Source: an uncultured Burkholderiales bacterium
GTDB lineage: Bacteria; Pseudomonadota; Gammaproteobacteria; Burkholderiales; Burkholderiaceae_D
Assembly (NCBI GenBank): GCA_903904635.1
Contig: CAIVDH010000024.1
Location: forward strand, 1-20,317
Direction of reading: 5' to 3'
DNA: 20,317 bases
The translations under genes and the position numbers were made by a program. The notes under the pieces were generated by a model. The model was not told where the DNA came from, did no database searches, and worked only from the letters and a program-made list of their open reading frames with translations. Of this stretch, positions 1-8,747 are shown in pieces; position 1 is the first letter of the stretch, and every line of letters starts with the position of its first letter.

Positions 1-130
1 GTTTTCTGATGAATAAAAAAATATAACCACCAGATTGCTAATGAAATTATTCGTAATGTATTCTCGATGCGCTATTCACTTAAAAATAATAATAAACAAA
101 AGACTGAAAACTGTGCTCGCAAAGCCGCGC
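1..130. other. AT-rich non-coding segment downstream of dprA
   Basis: This stretch is clearly richer in A and T than the genes beside it and contains runs of A and T. I see no open reading frame on the minus strand that begins here: there is no CAT triplet, so no minus-strand ATG start. The plus-strand frame that crosses into the next gene is only the antisense shadow of dprA. No GC-rich stem followed by a T run is obvious, so a terminator for dprA cannot be called. Confidence 0.5.
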
Positions 131-1246
131 TCATTTCAGCAAACGATACTGCCCCCCTGCAAGGCACTCTATTTGACCCAGCATTTCCAAATTCAGTAAC
201 TCGGCTTGTAAAGACGCAGCAGATTGTGAGGTACGGGCAACAAGTTGATCTACCGTTACCGGATCATGACCAATGGCATCTAAAAGCGGCTGATGATTTG
301 AGCCGATTTGCGTTGGCACAGCCGCAGTTGCGACAGGTATTTGTTTTGTCTGCCAGCGTAATTCTTCCAAAACATCTTGCGCAGATTCAACCAGTTTTGC
401 GCCTTGCCGAATTAATTGATGGCAGCCTTTGGAAAGCGGTGAGTGTATGGAGCCAGGAATGGCAAATACCTCGCGCCCTTGGTCCAGTGCGCTGCGAGCC
501 GTGATCAGCGAGCCAGATTGCGCGGCAGCTTCCACCACCAGCACGCCCGATGCCAGTCCGCTGATGAGGCGATTGCGACGCGGAAAATTAGACGATATCG
601 CCGGTGTGCCCAGCGGATATTCACTCACCAGGCAACCGAGTTCGGCAATTTGATGTGCCAGCGCACGATGACGGGCCGGATAAACTAAATCGATGCCTGT
701 GCCTATGACGGCAATGGTAGAGCCACTGGCAGGAGCATGGGCGTTTTTAAGCGCGCCTGCATGTGCTGCTGCATCAATACCCAAAGCCATGCCGGACACG
801 ACAGTCAGTCGTGCTTCGCTAAATGTTTGTGCGAAACGATCGGCATTCTGCATACCTTGTAAAGTTGCATTGCGACTGCCGACGATGGCGATAGCTGTTT
901 GCTGCAGTAATGCCGTGCGACCTTTTGCATAAAGTAAGGGCGGCGGGTCGGCGATATTTAACAGCGAAGCAGGATAGCCGGGGTCGGCAAATGTCAGTAC
1001 GCAGTTATTCGGTTGAGCAGCCCAGTCGAGAGTTTTGTCTATCTGCGCTTGCATCGCATCAGATGGCTCGTTGCATAACAATCTGGCCAGCTTCTCGGGT
1101 ACGCGTTTTTGTAGCGCCGGAAAGCCCGCATGAAAAATATGTTCGGGCAATCCAAAATCATTGAGTAGTTCGCGTGCAGTCTGCGGACCCACGCCCTCAG
1201 TCAGCATCAATCGCAGCCAATACTGCAGGCCTTCAGCAGGAATCAT
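131..1246 (-). CDS. dprA: DNA-processing protein DprA (RecA loader in natural transformation)
   Basis: DprA (Smf) binds incoming single-stranded DNA in the cytoplasm and loads RecA on it during natural transformation. The 371-residue protein has the expected order: an N-terminal helical region (about 1-100), a Rossmann-like DprA core (about 105-295) and a C-terminal winged-helix DML1-like domain (about 317-371). Core motifs are GSRNAT at 123-128, SGMALGID at 151-158 and FPRRNRLISG at 221-230. Length is normal for proteobacterial DprA. The ATG at 1246-1244 overlaps the TGA of the upstream LysM gene (ATGA), and GAGGG about ten bases before it can serve as a ribosome binding site, so the two genes are probably translationally coupled. 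DprA also occurs in bacteria not known to be transformable, so competence itself is an inference. Confidence 0.96.
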   Translation of the reverse strand: MIPAEGLQYWLRLMLTEGVGPQTARELLNDFGLPEHIFHAGFPALQKRVPEKLARLLCNEPSDAMQAQIDKTLDWAAQPNNCVLTFADPGYPASLLNIADPPPLLYAKGRTALLQQTAIAIVGSRNATLQGMQNADRFAQTFSEARLTVVSGMALGIDAAAHAGALKNAHAPASGSTIAVIGTGIDLVYPARHRALAHQIAELGCLVSEYPLGTPAISSNFPRRNRLISGLASGVLVVEAAAQSGSLITARSALDQGREVFAIPGSIHSPLSKGCHQLIRQGAKLVESAQDVLEELRWQTKQIPVATAAVPTQIGSNHQPLLDAIGHDPVTVDQLVARTSQSAASLQAELLNLEMLGQIECLAGGQYRLLK

Positions 1247-2307
1247 TTTGCAGCGCCCTCGCTAGATACGACCAGGTCGCCGATATTAATGCCATCAATG
1301 GCGCGCATCACCATTGCAAACGCTACCTGATCGGTTACATCGGTAACTAAAAGCGTGGCAATGGTTTGCATGGGGGCGGTGAGATTGTTTTGGGTGCGGC
1401 TATTATCGGCCTTGATTTTAGCCTGCTTCACTACCGATAGCGTGCCACCGGCACTGAGGCCATGAAGATGACCGCGGTTGATGGCAACCAGATCATAAGG
1501 ACCCGCCCAAAGCCCATCGCGAAAAATGCTGGCGATGCGGCCAGAGATCGCAGCACTTGCATGTAAGGGTGGAAAATCAGATAAATCTTTAGTTGGCATA
1601 GCTGGTAAAAGAAGATCGCCGGCCAGCAGTTCAGCGTTTGAATCTGTAACGGTAAAATGATGCGCTTGCTGCGCATCAGTTGCCGCGCTTACGAGCCGGA
1701 CAACACCAACGCGCTTGCCAGCATAGGCGAGTATGACACCGGTTTCCGGATCTTTAATATGCAGATTCGGACGCACCACATGAAAATGCTGCTGACCTTC
1801 TAGCGGACCAGTGACATACACAGCATCATTTTTCATTCCCATGTTGCGGCCATCAGAGAAAGCTAAAATTTTTGCAGCCATTGTCATTTGTATGTTGTTC
1901 AATATCGGCATAGTTCTAACTAGCTCAAGTAGATGAGCTGGAATAACTGGAACTGCTTGAGCCTGCATGGGTGCTGCGCGTATGCGTGGTGAGAGCTTTT
2001 CGCTTTTAGTTGAACTCGCTACTTTGTTATCAAGCAGACTCAGTTTGCCCCGTTGTCTGTCAAAGTAAATGGTTTGACCGGGATAAATTTTATGGGGATT
2101 ATTTACCGACTCCCTGTTTTGATCCCAAACCTTGGGCCAGCACCAGGAGTTTTGCAAAAACTTTTCAGCGATGTCCCATAAATTGTCTCCAGCCGTAACG
2201 ACATGCGAATCTGGTGCATGCGCCTGAAACTCACAAAGCGGGGCGGCGGCATGGGTTTGCGTTGAAGGCAGAGCGAGCATGAAAGCAGCTGTGATAAACT
2301 TTTTCAT
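1243..2307 (-). CDS. Secreted LysM-domain protein, probably peptidoglycan-binding
   Basis: This is predicted to be an exported envelope protein that binds peptidoglycan through LysM. The chosen ATG (2307) gives 354 residues starting MKKFITAAFMLALPS, a typical signal peptide with a likely cut after THA (residue 20). AGGA lies about 11 bases upstream. An in-frame ATG at 2376 would add 23 polar residues in front of the signal peptide, so I consider it less likely. LysM occupies about residues 35-82, with the VTAGDNLWDIAEKF start and YPGQTIYF end of the fold. The remaining 270 residues match no domain I can name. The gene lies head to head with def and overlaps dprA by four bases. The start choice is moderately certain; the exact role is unknown. 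Confidence 0.85.
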   Translation of the reverse strand: MKKFITAAFMLALPSTQTHAAAPLCEFQAHAPDSHVVTAGDNLWDIAEKFLQNSWCWPKVWDQNRESVNNPHKIYPGQTIYFDRQRGKLSLLDNKVASSTKSEKLSPRIRAAPMQAQAVPVIPAHLLELVRTMPILNNIQMTMAAKILAFSDGRNMGMKNDAVYVTGPLEGQQHFHVVRPNLHIKDPETGVILAYAGKRVGVVRLVSAATDAQQAHHFTVTDSNAELLAGDLLLPAMPTKDLSDFPPLHASAAISGRIASIFRDGLWAGPYDLVAINRGHLHGLSAGGTLSVVKQAKIKADNSRTQNNLTAPMQTIATLLVTDVTDQVAFAMVMRAIDGINIGDLVVSSEGAAK

Positions 2308-2438
2308 AGTCTTGTTGTTCCTATCTTCATTTGAGTTTGTGCAAGATGGTGATGCAGGAGGTTGTGAATTTTGCATGAGCTAGCAAGCTTCTCCGACAAA
2401 AATGCTGTTTTTTTTCACTGCTGTTGCACAAAAGCCGT

Positions 2439-2960
2439 ATGTCTCTCTTAACTATCTTGCGTTACCCTGATGTTCGCCTGCATAAGCGCGCTAAATCGAT
2501 CACTGCGTTCGATGAACGTCTTGCAATATTGATTTCTGACATGGCAGCAACCATGTATGAAGCACCAGGTGTGGGCCTGGCTGCCACGCAGGTGGATGTG
2601 CACGAGCAATTGATTGTGATCGATGTTTCAGAGACGCGTGATCAGTTGCTAACGTTAATCAATCCCGAGATTATTTGGGCCAGTCCAGAGCGGCAGATAT
2701 ACGATGAAGGCTGCCTGTCTGTGCCCGGCATTTTCGACGGCGTAGAGCGCGCAGCGCAAGTGCACGTCAGGGCGCAAGATGCAACGGGAAAATCTTATGA
2801 GCTTAAAGCAGAAGGTTTGCTTGCCGTTTGCATACAGCATGAAATGGATCACCTGATAGGCAAAGTATTTGTTGAATATCTCTCGCCGTTAAAGCGCAAC
2901 CGCATCAAATCTAAATTACTAAAAGAAGAGCGCGAACTTAAGAAAGAGCGTCAGGGATGA
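2439..2960 (+). CDS. def: Peptide deformylase
   Basis: Def removes the formyl group from the N-terminal methionine of nascent proteins, using a metal ion (usually Fe2+). All three signature motifs are present: GVGLAATQ (44-51), EGCLS (90-94, metal ligand Cys92) and HEMDH (134-138, two His ligands and the catalytic Glu). The protein has 173 residues with a basic C-terminal helix rich in K, R and E. I chose the ATG at 2439; a TTG at 2424 would add only five residues. The ribosome site is weak. The gene lies 45 bases upstream of fmt on the same strand, the usual def-fmt pair, and is divergent from the LysM gene. Confidence 0.97.
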   Translation: MSLLTILRYPDVRLHKRAKSITAFDERLAILISDMAATMYEAPGVGLAATQVDVHEQLIVIDVSETRDQLLTLINPEIIWASPERQIYDEGCLSVPGIFDGVERAAQVHVRAQDATGKSYELKAEGLLAVCIQHEMDHLIGKVFVEYLSPLKRNRIKSKLLKEERELKKERQG

Positions 2961-2993
2961 CATTGCTGACAGTGCCTGCAAGCGCTGCGCGAC

Positions 2994-2999
2994 TATAAT
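2994..2999 (+). promoter_or_regulatory. Candidate -10 element TATAAT just upstream of fmt
   Basis: A perfect TATAAT lies between the def stop and the fmt ATG at 3006. Usual spacing would start transcription at or next to the A of that ATG, giving a leaderless fmt mRNA. No good -35 hexamer sits 16-18 bases upstream (the closest match, CTGACA, is 22 away), so the promoter is uncertain. The fmt ATG also lacks a clear ribosome binding site. Confidence 0.35.
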
Positions 3000-3005
3000 C
3001 CTGCT

Positions 3006-3962
3006 ATGAAAGTTATTTTTGCTGGTACCCCTGAATTTGCCGCAGTCGCACTCGCAGCGCTGCATGAGTCTGGTTTTGAGATTCCCCTGGTGTTGACCCA
3101 GCCGGATCGTCCGGCCGGCCGTGGCATGCAGTTGCATCCATCGGCAGTCAAGCAATTTGCGCTCGAACACCAGATACCCGTTGCCCAGCCAGTCTCATTG
3201 CGCCTTGATGGCAAATATCCGCAAGAAGCGAAGCAGGCATTAGAACTTTTGCAAGCGACCCCACATGATGTGATGGTCGTTGCGGCCTATGGTTTGATAT
3301 TGTCGCCAGCCGTACTGCAAATTCCGCCACTAGGTTGCCTCAATATTCATGCCTCGTTGCTGCCGCGCTGGCGTGGTGCTGCACCTATACATAGGGCTAT
3401 TGAAGCAGGTGATGCCCAGACTGGCATCACCATTATGCAAATGGATGAGGGGCTCGATACCGGCGCGATGCTGCTGGCAGAGACTGAGCAGATTCGCGAG
3501 GATGACACCACCGCTAGTTTGCATGACCGGCTCGCCGCGCTGGGCGGTCGTATGATCGTTGAGGCGCTGCACAAGCTGGCAGAGGGTGGGTTAAAGGCGG
3601 TGCAGCAGCCATATGCAGGCATTACCTATGCTGCAAAAATTACAAAAGATGAAGCGGCGCTGGATTTTCGTTTACCGGCAAAAATTCTATTGCGGCGCAT
3701 ACGCGCATTTAATCCCTTTCCCGGCGCCAGTGGTCAAGCGTCGGGCATGGTGCTAAAAATCTGGCGCGCCGAGCACTCCACTAGCCAAGGGCGACCTGGC
3801 GAAATTCTGGAAATTACGCCCGCTGGTGTCGTGCTGGCTTGCGGAGAAGATGCGTTATTGCTCACTGAGTTGCAAAAACCTGGCGGCAAGCGCCTCGCTG
3901 CTACTGAATTCCTCAAAGGTTACCCACTCGCGCCGGGCCAGCAGTTCGAAGTCGATTCTTGA
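3006..3962 (+). CDS. fmt: Methionyl-tRNA formyltransferase
   Basis: Fmt transfers a formyl group from 10-formyl-tetrahydrofolate to Met-tRNA(fMet), making initiator tRNA. The 318-residue protein has the N-terminal formyltransferase Rossmann domain (about 1-185) and the C-terminal OB-like tRNA-binding domain (about 205-312). Catalytic residues are visible: Asn113 and His115 in the [12 protein letters not shown] segment, and Asp151 in the [10 protein letters not shown] segment. The GTPEF motif is at 7-11. Length is normal. The ATG at 3006 has no obvious Shine-Dalgarno sequence, but no better start exists. It follows def in the same direction. Its stop (3960-3962) lies only seven bases before the TATAAT that I assign to metH, so the metH promoter overlaps the end of fmt. 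Confidence 0.97.
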   Translation: MKVIFAGTPEFAAVALAALHESGFEIPLVLTQPDRPAGRGMQLHPSAVKQFALEHQIPVAQPVSLRLDGKYPQEAKQALELLQATPHDVMVVAAYGLILSPAVLQIPPLGCLNIHASLLPRWRGAAPIHRAIEAGDAQTGITIMQMDEGLDTGAMLLAETEQIREDDTTASLHDRLAALGGRMIVEALHKLAEGGLKAVQQPYAGITYAAKITKDEAALDFRLPAKILLRRIRAFNPFPGASGQASGMVLKIWRAEHSTSQGRPGEILEITPAGVVLACGEDALLLTELQKPGGKRLAATEFLKGYPLAPGQQFEVDS

Positions 3963-3969
3963 ATTCACG

Positions 3970-3975
3970 TATAAT
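3970..3975 (+). promoter_or_regulatory. Predicted metH promoter, -10 element TATAAT
   Basis: A perfect TATAAT lies eight bases after the fmt stop. Standard spacing predicts transcription start at about 3982, which is the first base of helix P1 of the riboswitch described next. No strong -35 is present; TTCGAA at 3945-3950 inside fmt is the nearest candidate, with a long 19-base spacer. The coincidence of predicted start and aptamer start is the main support. Confidence 0.5.
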
Positions 3976-3981
3976 TTGTCA

Positions 3982-4058
3982 GCGCCGATTTGATTGAAAA
4001 AGTCAAAACCAGCTTGCGGGCGCCGGGCTAAAGCCCATATAAATCCTGCTAAAGCGGC
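3982..4058 (+). promoter_or_regulatory. SAM-II family riboswitch aptamer in the metH leader
   Basis: The conserved blocks of SAM-II (metA motif, SAM_alpha) appear in order: helix P1 5' strand GCGCC (3982-3986), GAUUU (3987-3991), AACC (4007-4010), three bases, UUGC (4014-4017), one base, P1 3' strand GGCGC (4019-4023), AUAAAU (4039-4044), three bases, GCUAAA (4048-4053), two bases, GG (4056-4057). UUGC can pair with GC and AA of GCUAAA around a flipped U4050, CC (4009-4010) with GG (4056-4057), and G4012-C4013 with G4054-C4055, which rebuilds the pseudoknot. Two hairpins are inserted compared with the short SAM-II RNA I remember: 3992-4004 in loop 1 and GGGC-UAAA-GCCC (4025-4036) in loop 3. 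The match was made from memory, without a covariance search. Position before metH fits SAM feedback on methionine synthesis. Confidence 0.8.
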
Positions 4059-4063
4059 GCGCG

Positions 4064-4096
4064 AACCCGGCCCAGCTTTTGCAGGCCGGGTTTTTT
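4064..4096 (+). terminator. Intrinsic terminator (probable attenuator) in the metH leader
   Basis: AACCCGGCC (4064-4072) pairs perfectly over nine bases with GGCCGGGTT (4084-4092) across an 11-base loop, and T4091-T4096 form the U run. It lies after the riboswitch aptamer and 37 bases before the metH ATG, so it can stop transcription ahead of metH. GCCGGG (4022-4027), which overlaps the 3' strand of aptamer helix P1 and the inserted hairpin, can pair with CCCGGC (4066-4071) and would act as the antiterminator. It could also simply end fmt transcripts. Confidence 0.85.
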
Positions 4097-4133
4097 GTTT
4101 TCCAGACTCCAGATCAACACAGACACAGATCCA

Positions 4134-7100
4134 ATGAAACGCGACGCCACCTCACAAACTGAAGCTCATCTCCGCGATCTGCTGACTAAACGCATTTTGA
4201 TTCTTGATGGCGCAATGGGCACCATGATTCAGCGTTATAAGTTGACTGAAGAATCCTATCGTGGTGAGCGTTTCGCAGATTTTTCTGTGCCGGGCAAAGA
4301 GCTTTTTGTCAAAGGTAACAATGAGTTGCTGACGCTGACGCAGCCGCATATCATCAGCGCCATTCATGAACAATATCTGGCTGCTGGTTCAGACCTGATT
4401 GAAACCAATACCTTCGGCGCGACTACGATAGCGCAAGATGACTACCACATGGCCCATCTGGCTTATGAGATGAATCTTGAGTCGGCACGCTTGGCGCGTG
4501 CAGCCTGCGATAAATATTCCACGCCTGACAAGCCGCGCTTCGTTGCGGGCGCACTTGGCCCCACTCCCAAGACCGCTTCTATTTCGCCGGATGTAAACGA
4601 TCCAGCTGCCCGTAACGTCACCTTTGATCAGCTGGTAATCGCTTATTTAGATCAGACCCGAGCGCTGGTTGAAGGCGGTGCTGATGTACTGCTGATAGAG
4701 ACCGTGTTTGATACGCTTAATTGCAAGGCAGCGCTGTTTGCAGTTGATCAGTTTTTCGAAGAGAGTGGGCAGCATCTTCCCATCATGATTTCCGGAACCG
4801 TGACCGATGCGTCCGGTCGTATTTTGTCCGGTCAGACAGTCACCGCTTTTTGGAATTCTGTACGACATGCCCGGCCGCTGACCATAGGATTAAATTGCGC
4901 GCTCGGTGCTGCACTGATGCGACCTTATGCAGAAGAGCTTTCTAAAATCGCCGAGACATTTGTCTGCATTTATCCCAATGCCGGATTGCCCAATCCTATG
5001 TCGGACACCGGGTTTGATGAAACGCCGCCGGTTACATCATCCCTGCTGAAAGATTTCGCCGAGAGTGGATTTGTCAACATAGCCGGTGGCTGCTGCGGCA
5101 CCACGCCTGAACATATCAAGGCCATCGCTGATACGGTAGCCAATATCCATCCGCGCCATATACCTACGCATCTGCACGAGATGCGGTTGTCAGGTCTGGA
5201 GCCTTTCGTCATTGATGAAGATTCCTTGTTCGTTAATGTGGGAGAGCGTACCAACGTCACGGGCTCCAAAGCATTTGCACGACTCATACTTAATGAGCAA
5301 TACGATGAGGCATTGGCTGTTGCGAGGCAGCAGGTTGAGAATGGCGCACAGATCATTGATATCAATATGGACGAAGCGATGCTGGACTCAGTCGCAGCGA
5401 TGACCCGCTTTTTGAATCTGATCGCATCTGAGCCGGATATTGCACGCGTGCCCATCATGATTGACTCTTCAAAATGGTCGGTCATCGAAGCGGGTTTGAA
5501 ATGCGTACAGGGTAAAGCGATTGTCAATTCCATCTCGCTCAAAGAAGGCGAACCAGAATTTCTGCGCCAGGCAAAATTATGCCGACGCTATGGCGCTGCC
5601 GTGATTGTGATGGCGTTTGATGAACAAGGTCAGGCTGATACTTTTGCACGTAAGACGGAAATTTGCGCGCGAGCTTATAAGCTCTTGGTTGAAGAGACCG
5701 GATTTCCGCCTGAAGATATTATTTTTGATCCGAATATTTTTGCGATCGCAACAGGTATAGAAGAGCACAATAATTACGCGGTAGATTTTATTAATGCGAC
5801 ACGCTGGATACGTGAGAATTTACCTCATGCAAAAATTAGTGGCGGTGTGTCGAATGTAAGTTTTTCTTTCCGCGGTAATGATCCCGCACGCGAAGCAATA
5901 CACACCGTATTTTTGTATCACGCGATACAGGCCGGTATGAGTATGGGTATTGTCAACGCCGGCATGGTTGGCGTGTATGACGATCTGCCAGCCGAGCTCA
6001 AGGAGCGTGCCGAGGATGTCGTGCTCAATCGCCGCGAAGATGCAACTGAGCGCATGATAGAAATTGCTGCCACATTAAAAGCCGGCGGCAAAAAAGAAGA
6101 ACAAAATCTTGAATGGCGCGCAAACCCTGTTGAAAAGCGACTCGCGCATGCGCTGGTGCATGGCATCACGCAATGGATAGTTGAAGATACCGAAGAGGCG
6201 CGCGCGCATCACGCCGCAATCGGCGGCCGTCCTATTCATGTGATCGAAGGCCCGCTGATGGATGGCATGAATATCGTCGGTGATTTATTCGGACAGGGAA
6301 AAATGTTTTTGCCGCAGGTCGTGAAATCTGCGCGTGTGATGAAGCAGGCCGTGGCGCATTTGATACCTTACATAGAAGAAGAAAAGCAGCGCGAAGAACA
6401 GCGCACTGGTGTGGCCGCCAAACCCAAAGGAAAAATCGTCATTGCTACCGTTAAAGGTGATGTGCACGATATCGGCAAAAACATCGTATCGGTTGTACTG
6501 CAATGTAATAACTTCGAAGTCGTTAACATGGGCGTGATGGTGCCCTGCGCTGAAATTCTGGCGCGGGCGAAAGCGGAAAATGCGGACATCATAGGCTTGT
6601 CCGGACTGATTACGCCATCACTGGAAGAAATGACACATGTCGCCAAAGAGATGCAGCGTGATCCGCATTTTCGTGGCTTGAAAACGCCGCTATTAATCGG
6701 TGGCGCAACGACCAGTCGTGCGCATACTGCGGTCAAAATTGCGCATCATTATGATGGTCCGGTGGTTTATGTGCCGGATGCGTCACGTTCAGTGTCGGTT
6801 GCGCAATCGCTCTTAACGCCCGAACATCGCGACAGTTATATCGCCGAAATCGATGCGGACTATGCGCGTATTCGCGAGCAGCATGCCAATAAAAAAGCCG
6901 TACCGATGTTGCCGCTTGCGGCTGCACGAAAAAATAAAATGCAGCTTTCTTTTGATGGAAAACATGCGCCTGTCAAACCAAAATTCATAGGTCGCAGGCA
7001 TTTCCGTAATGTCGATCTGGCGACGCTGGCGCAATACATAGATTGGGGTCCATTTTTTCAGACTTGGGATTTGGCCGGGCCTTTTCCCGCGATCCTCACG

Positions 7101-7892
7101 GATGCGATAGTGGGACAGTCGGCCAGTACGGTCTACCGCGAAGCGCAGGCTTTATTGAAAAAAGTGATAGAAGGTCGCTGGCTGACCGCCAATGGCGTGA
7201 TGGCGATTTTGCCTGCCAATAGCATTAATGATGATGATATCGAGGTTTACACAGATGAGACGCGCAGCGAAGTGGCGTTCACTTATTACGGTTTGAGGCA
7301 GCAAACTGAAAAGCCGATCATTGATGGCGTGGCGCGTCCGAATCAGTGTCTGGCAGATTTTATCGCGCCTAAATCTTCTGGCGTAGAAGACTATATCGGT
7401 TTGTTTGCTGTCACCGCTGGCATAGGTATAGAGAAGTATGAAAAGCGCTTTGAAGATGCGCATGATGATTATTCATCGATCATGTTGAAGGCATTGGCAG
7501 ACCGTCTTGCTGAAGCGTTTGCAGAGCATTTGCATGAGCGTGTACGCAAAGATTTATGGGGCTATGCAAGCGATGAAACATTATCGAGCGAAGCATTAAT
7601 TAAAGAAGCTTACCGTGGCATACGTCCTGCGCCTGGTTATCCTGCTTGCCCCGAGCATACTGTGAAAGCCGATGTGTTCCGAATACTGGAGTGCGAAGAC
7701 GTAGGCATTAGCCTTACTGACTCGTATGCGATGTTCCCTGGGGCAGCGGTGTCGGGTTTCTACTTCGCGCATCCGGAATCAAAATATTTTACGGTGGGTA
7801 AAATCGGCGAAGACCAGTTGCGTGATATGGCAGCGCGTCGTGGTGAGAGCATTGAACAATTGCAGAGCTGGCTTGCGCCTAATTTGTCTTGA
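4134..7892 (+). CDS. metH: Cobalamin-dependent methionine synthase
   Basis: MetH transfers a methyl group from 5-methyl-tetrahydrofolate via methylcobalamin to homocysteine, making methionine in the cytoplasm. The 1252-residue protein has all four modules. The homocysteine domain carries zinc ligands Cys255, Cys320 and Cys321 ([10 protein letters not shown]). The pterin domain carries [11 protein letters not shown] from 368. The cobalamin domain carries DVHDIG at 776-781, with His778 as the lower axial ligand. The C-terminal reactivation domain binds SAM through [12 protein letters not shown] from Arg1164. The ATG at 4134 is chosen; a TTG at 4095 is in frame but falls inside the terminator U run. 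No strong Shine-Dalgarno is visible. It is preceded by a SAM-II-like riboswitch with attenuator, so high SAM should lower expression. Its stop is only four bases from the convergent amidotransferase gene. Confidence 0.98.
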   Translation: MKRDATSQTEAHLRDLLTKRILILDGAMGTMIQRYKLTEESYRGERFADFSVPGKELFVKGNNELLTLTQPHIISAIHEQYLAAGSDLIETNTFGATTIAQDDYHMAHLAYEMNLESARLARAACDKYSTPDKPRFVAGALGPTPKTASISPDVNDPAARNVTFDQLVIAYLDQTRALVEGGADVLLIETVFDTLNCKAALFAVDQFFEESGQHLPIMISGTVTDASGRILSGQTVTAFWNSVRHARPLTIGLNCALGAALMRPYAEELSKIAETFVCIYPNAGLPNPMSDTGFDETPPVTSSLLKDFAESGFVNIAGGCCGTTPEHIKAIADTVANIHPRHIPTHLHEMRLSGLEPFVIDEDSLFVNVGERTNVTGSKAFARLILNEQYDEALAVARQQVENGAQIIDINMDEAMLDSVAAMTRFLNLIASEPDIARVPIMIDSSKWSVIEAGLKCVQGKAIVNSISLKEGEPEFLRQAKLCRRYGAAVIVMAFDEQGQADTFARKTEICARAYKLLVEETGFPPEDIIFDPNIFAIATGIEEHNNYAVDFINATRWIRENLPHAKISGGVSNVSFSFRGNDPAREAIHTVFLYHAIQAGMSMGIVNAGMVGVYDDLPAELKERAEDVVLNRREDATERMIEIAATLKAGGKKEEQNLEWRANPVEKRLAHALVHGITQWIVEDTEEARAHHAAIGGRPIHVIEGPLMDGMNIVGDLFGQGKMFLPQVVKSARVMKQAVAHLIPYIEEEKQREEQRTGVAAKPKGKIVIATVKGDVHDIGKNIVSVVLQCNNFEVVNMGVMVPCAEILARAKAENADIIGLSGLITPSLEEMTHVAKEMQRDPHFRGLKTPLLIGGATTSRAHTAVKIAHHYDGPVVYVPDASRSVSVAQSLLTPEHRDSYIAEIDADYARIREQHANKKAVPMLPLAAARKNKMQLSFDGKHAPVKPKFIGRRHFRNVDLATLAQYIDWGPFFQTWDLAGPFPAILTDAIVGQSASTVYREAQALLKKVIEGRWLTANGVMAILPANSINDDDIEVYTDETRSEVAFTYYGLRQQTEKPIIDGVARPNQCLADFIAPKSSGVEDYIGLFAVTAGIGIEKYEKRFEDAHDDYSSIMLKALADRLAEAFAEHLHERVRKDLWGYASDETLSSEALIKEAYRGIRPAPGYPACPEHTVKADVFRILECEDVGISLTDSYAMFPGAAVSGFYFAHPESKYFTVGKIGEDQLRDMAARRGESIEQLQSWLAPNLS

Positions 7893-7896
7893 TGGC

Positions 7897-8673
7897 TTAG
7901 GTGGTTGTTGTAATTGGTGCGCCGTCAAAAAATATTTTTAGTTCGCCAGGTGCAAATGCATGCCAGGTTTCATTGGTGGTCAGTGGCTCGGTGACGATTA
8001 AGGCAACGCGATCATTGGGCGTGGTCACTTCAGAAAAATCAACCGATAAATCTTCGTCCGACAGCATCGCTTGTGTAAACGGATATTGACGCACGATGTA
8101 GTGCAGTTTGGTCGAGCAGTAGGCATAAAGTGCTGAGCCGTCTGAAAGCATCATGTTGAATACGCCATGTGCGGCTATTTCTTCTGTGAGTGTTTTTAAT
8201 GCGTGACTTAACGCTTTTGTCGTTGGCGCAGTGTCACCGAATTGCGCATGCAGTTGTTGTAGCAAATAACAAAAAGCTAATTCACTGTCCGTGCTGCCTA
8301 CCGGACGAAATGGCCCATGCAACTTGGGCGCAAAATTTTTCAGATCTCCATTGTGTGCAAAGACCCAGTAGCGTCCCCAGAGTTCGCGTACAAACGGATG
8401 GCAATTTTCTAGCGCAATGTGCCCTTGCGTTGCTTTGCGTATGTGAGCGATGACGTTGCGCGATTTTATCGGATATCGTTTGATTAAATCGGCCACGGGT
8501 GAAGCAACCGCTGACTGATGATCCACAAACAGTCGCACACCTGCTCCTTCAAAAAAAGCAATGCCCCAGCCATCTTTGTGTTCATCCGTACGTCCTCCTC
8601 GGGTCGCAAATCCGGTGAAGCTAAATACAATGTCAGTTGGGACATTGCAATTCATACCTAGTAGTTGGCACAT
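7897..8673 (-). CDS. Class II glutamine amidotransferase (YafJ-like)
   Basis: This is a stand-alone N-terminal nucleophile glutamine amidotransferase domain, as in YafJ of Escherichia coli; these release ammonia from glutamine, but the acceptor is not known. Cys2 directly follows the start Met and is the predicted nucleophile once Met1 is removed. Family motifs are DGWGIAF (34-40), HIRKAT (77-82), NCHPF (90-94), HNGDL (107-111) and GSTDSE (126-131). The protein has 258 residues, normal for the family, and has no synthase domain. The ATG at 8673 is fixed by the MCQLLGMNCN start; no clear Shine-Dalgarno precedes it. It is last in the minus-strand series and ends tail to tail with metH, separated by four bases. 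Confidence 0.9.
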   Translation of the reverse strand: MCQLLGMNCNVPTDIVFSFTGFATRGGRTDEHKDGWGIAFFEGAGVRLFVDHQSAVASPVADLIKRYPIKSRNVIAHIRKATQGHIALENCHPFVRELWGRYWVFAHNGDLKNFAPKLHGPFRPVGSTDSELAFCYLLQQLHAQFGDTAPTTKALSHALKTLTEEIAAHGVFNMMLSDGSALYAYCSTKLHYIVRQYPFTQAMLSDEDLSVDFSEVTTPNDRVALIVTEPLTTNETWHAFAPGELKIFFDGAPITTTT

Positions 8674-8747
8674 CGTTTAATTAGAGGGAAAAAGTATTGA
8701 TGTATTGATCGACTACCTAAGTTATCACGAAATGCTTTTGATCCTGA

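Noticed and set aside
67..504. 145-codon plus-strand reading frame
   Set aside because: It runs antisense through the conserved C-terminal part of dprA and has no family resemblance.
2308..2376. N-terminal extension of the LysM protein from the ATG at 2376
   Set aside because: It would put 23 polar residues before a normal signal peptide; the internal ATG has a ribosome site.
3963..4133. SAH, cobalamin or SAM-I riboswitch in the metH leader
   Set aside because: None of the conserved blocks I know for these classes is present, whereas the SAM-II blocks fit throughout.
4095..4133. TTG at 4095 as the metH start
   Set aside because: It falls in the U run of the terminator, and the 13 extra residues resemble no MetH N-terminus.
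4970..5542. 190-codon minus-strand frame inside metH
   Set aside because: Lies wholly opposite conserved MetH domains; composition is typical of an antisense shadow.
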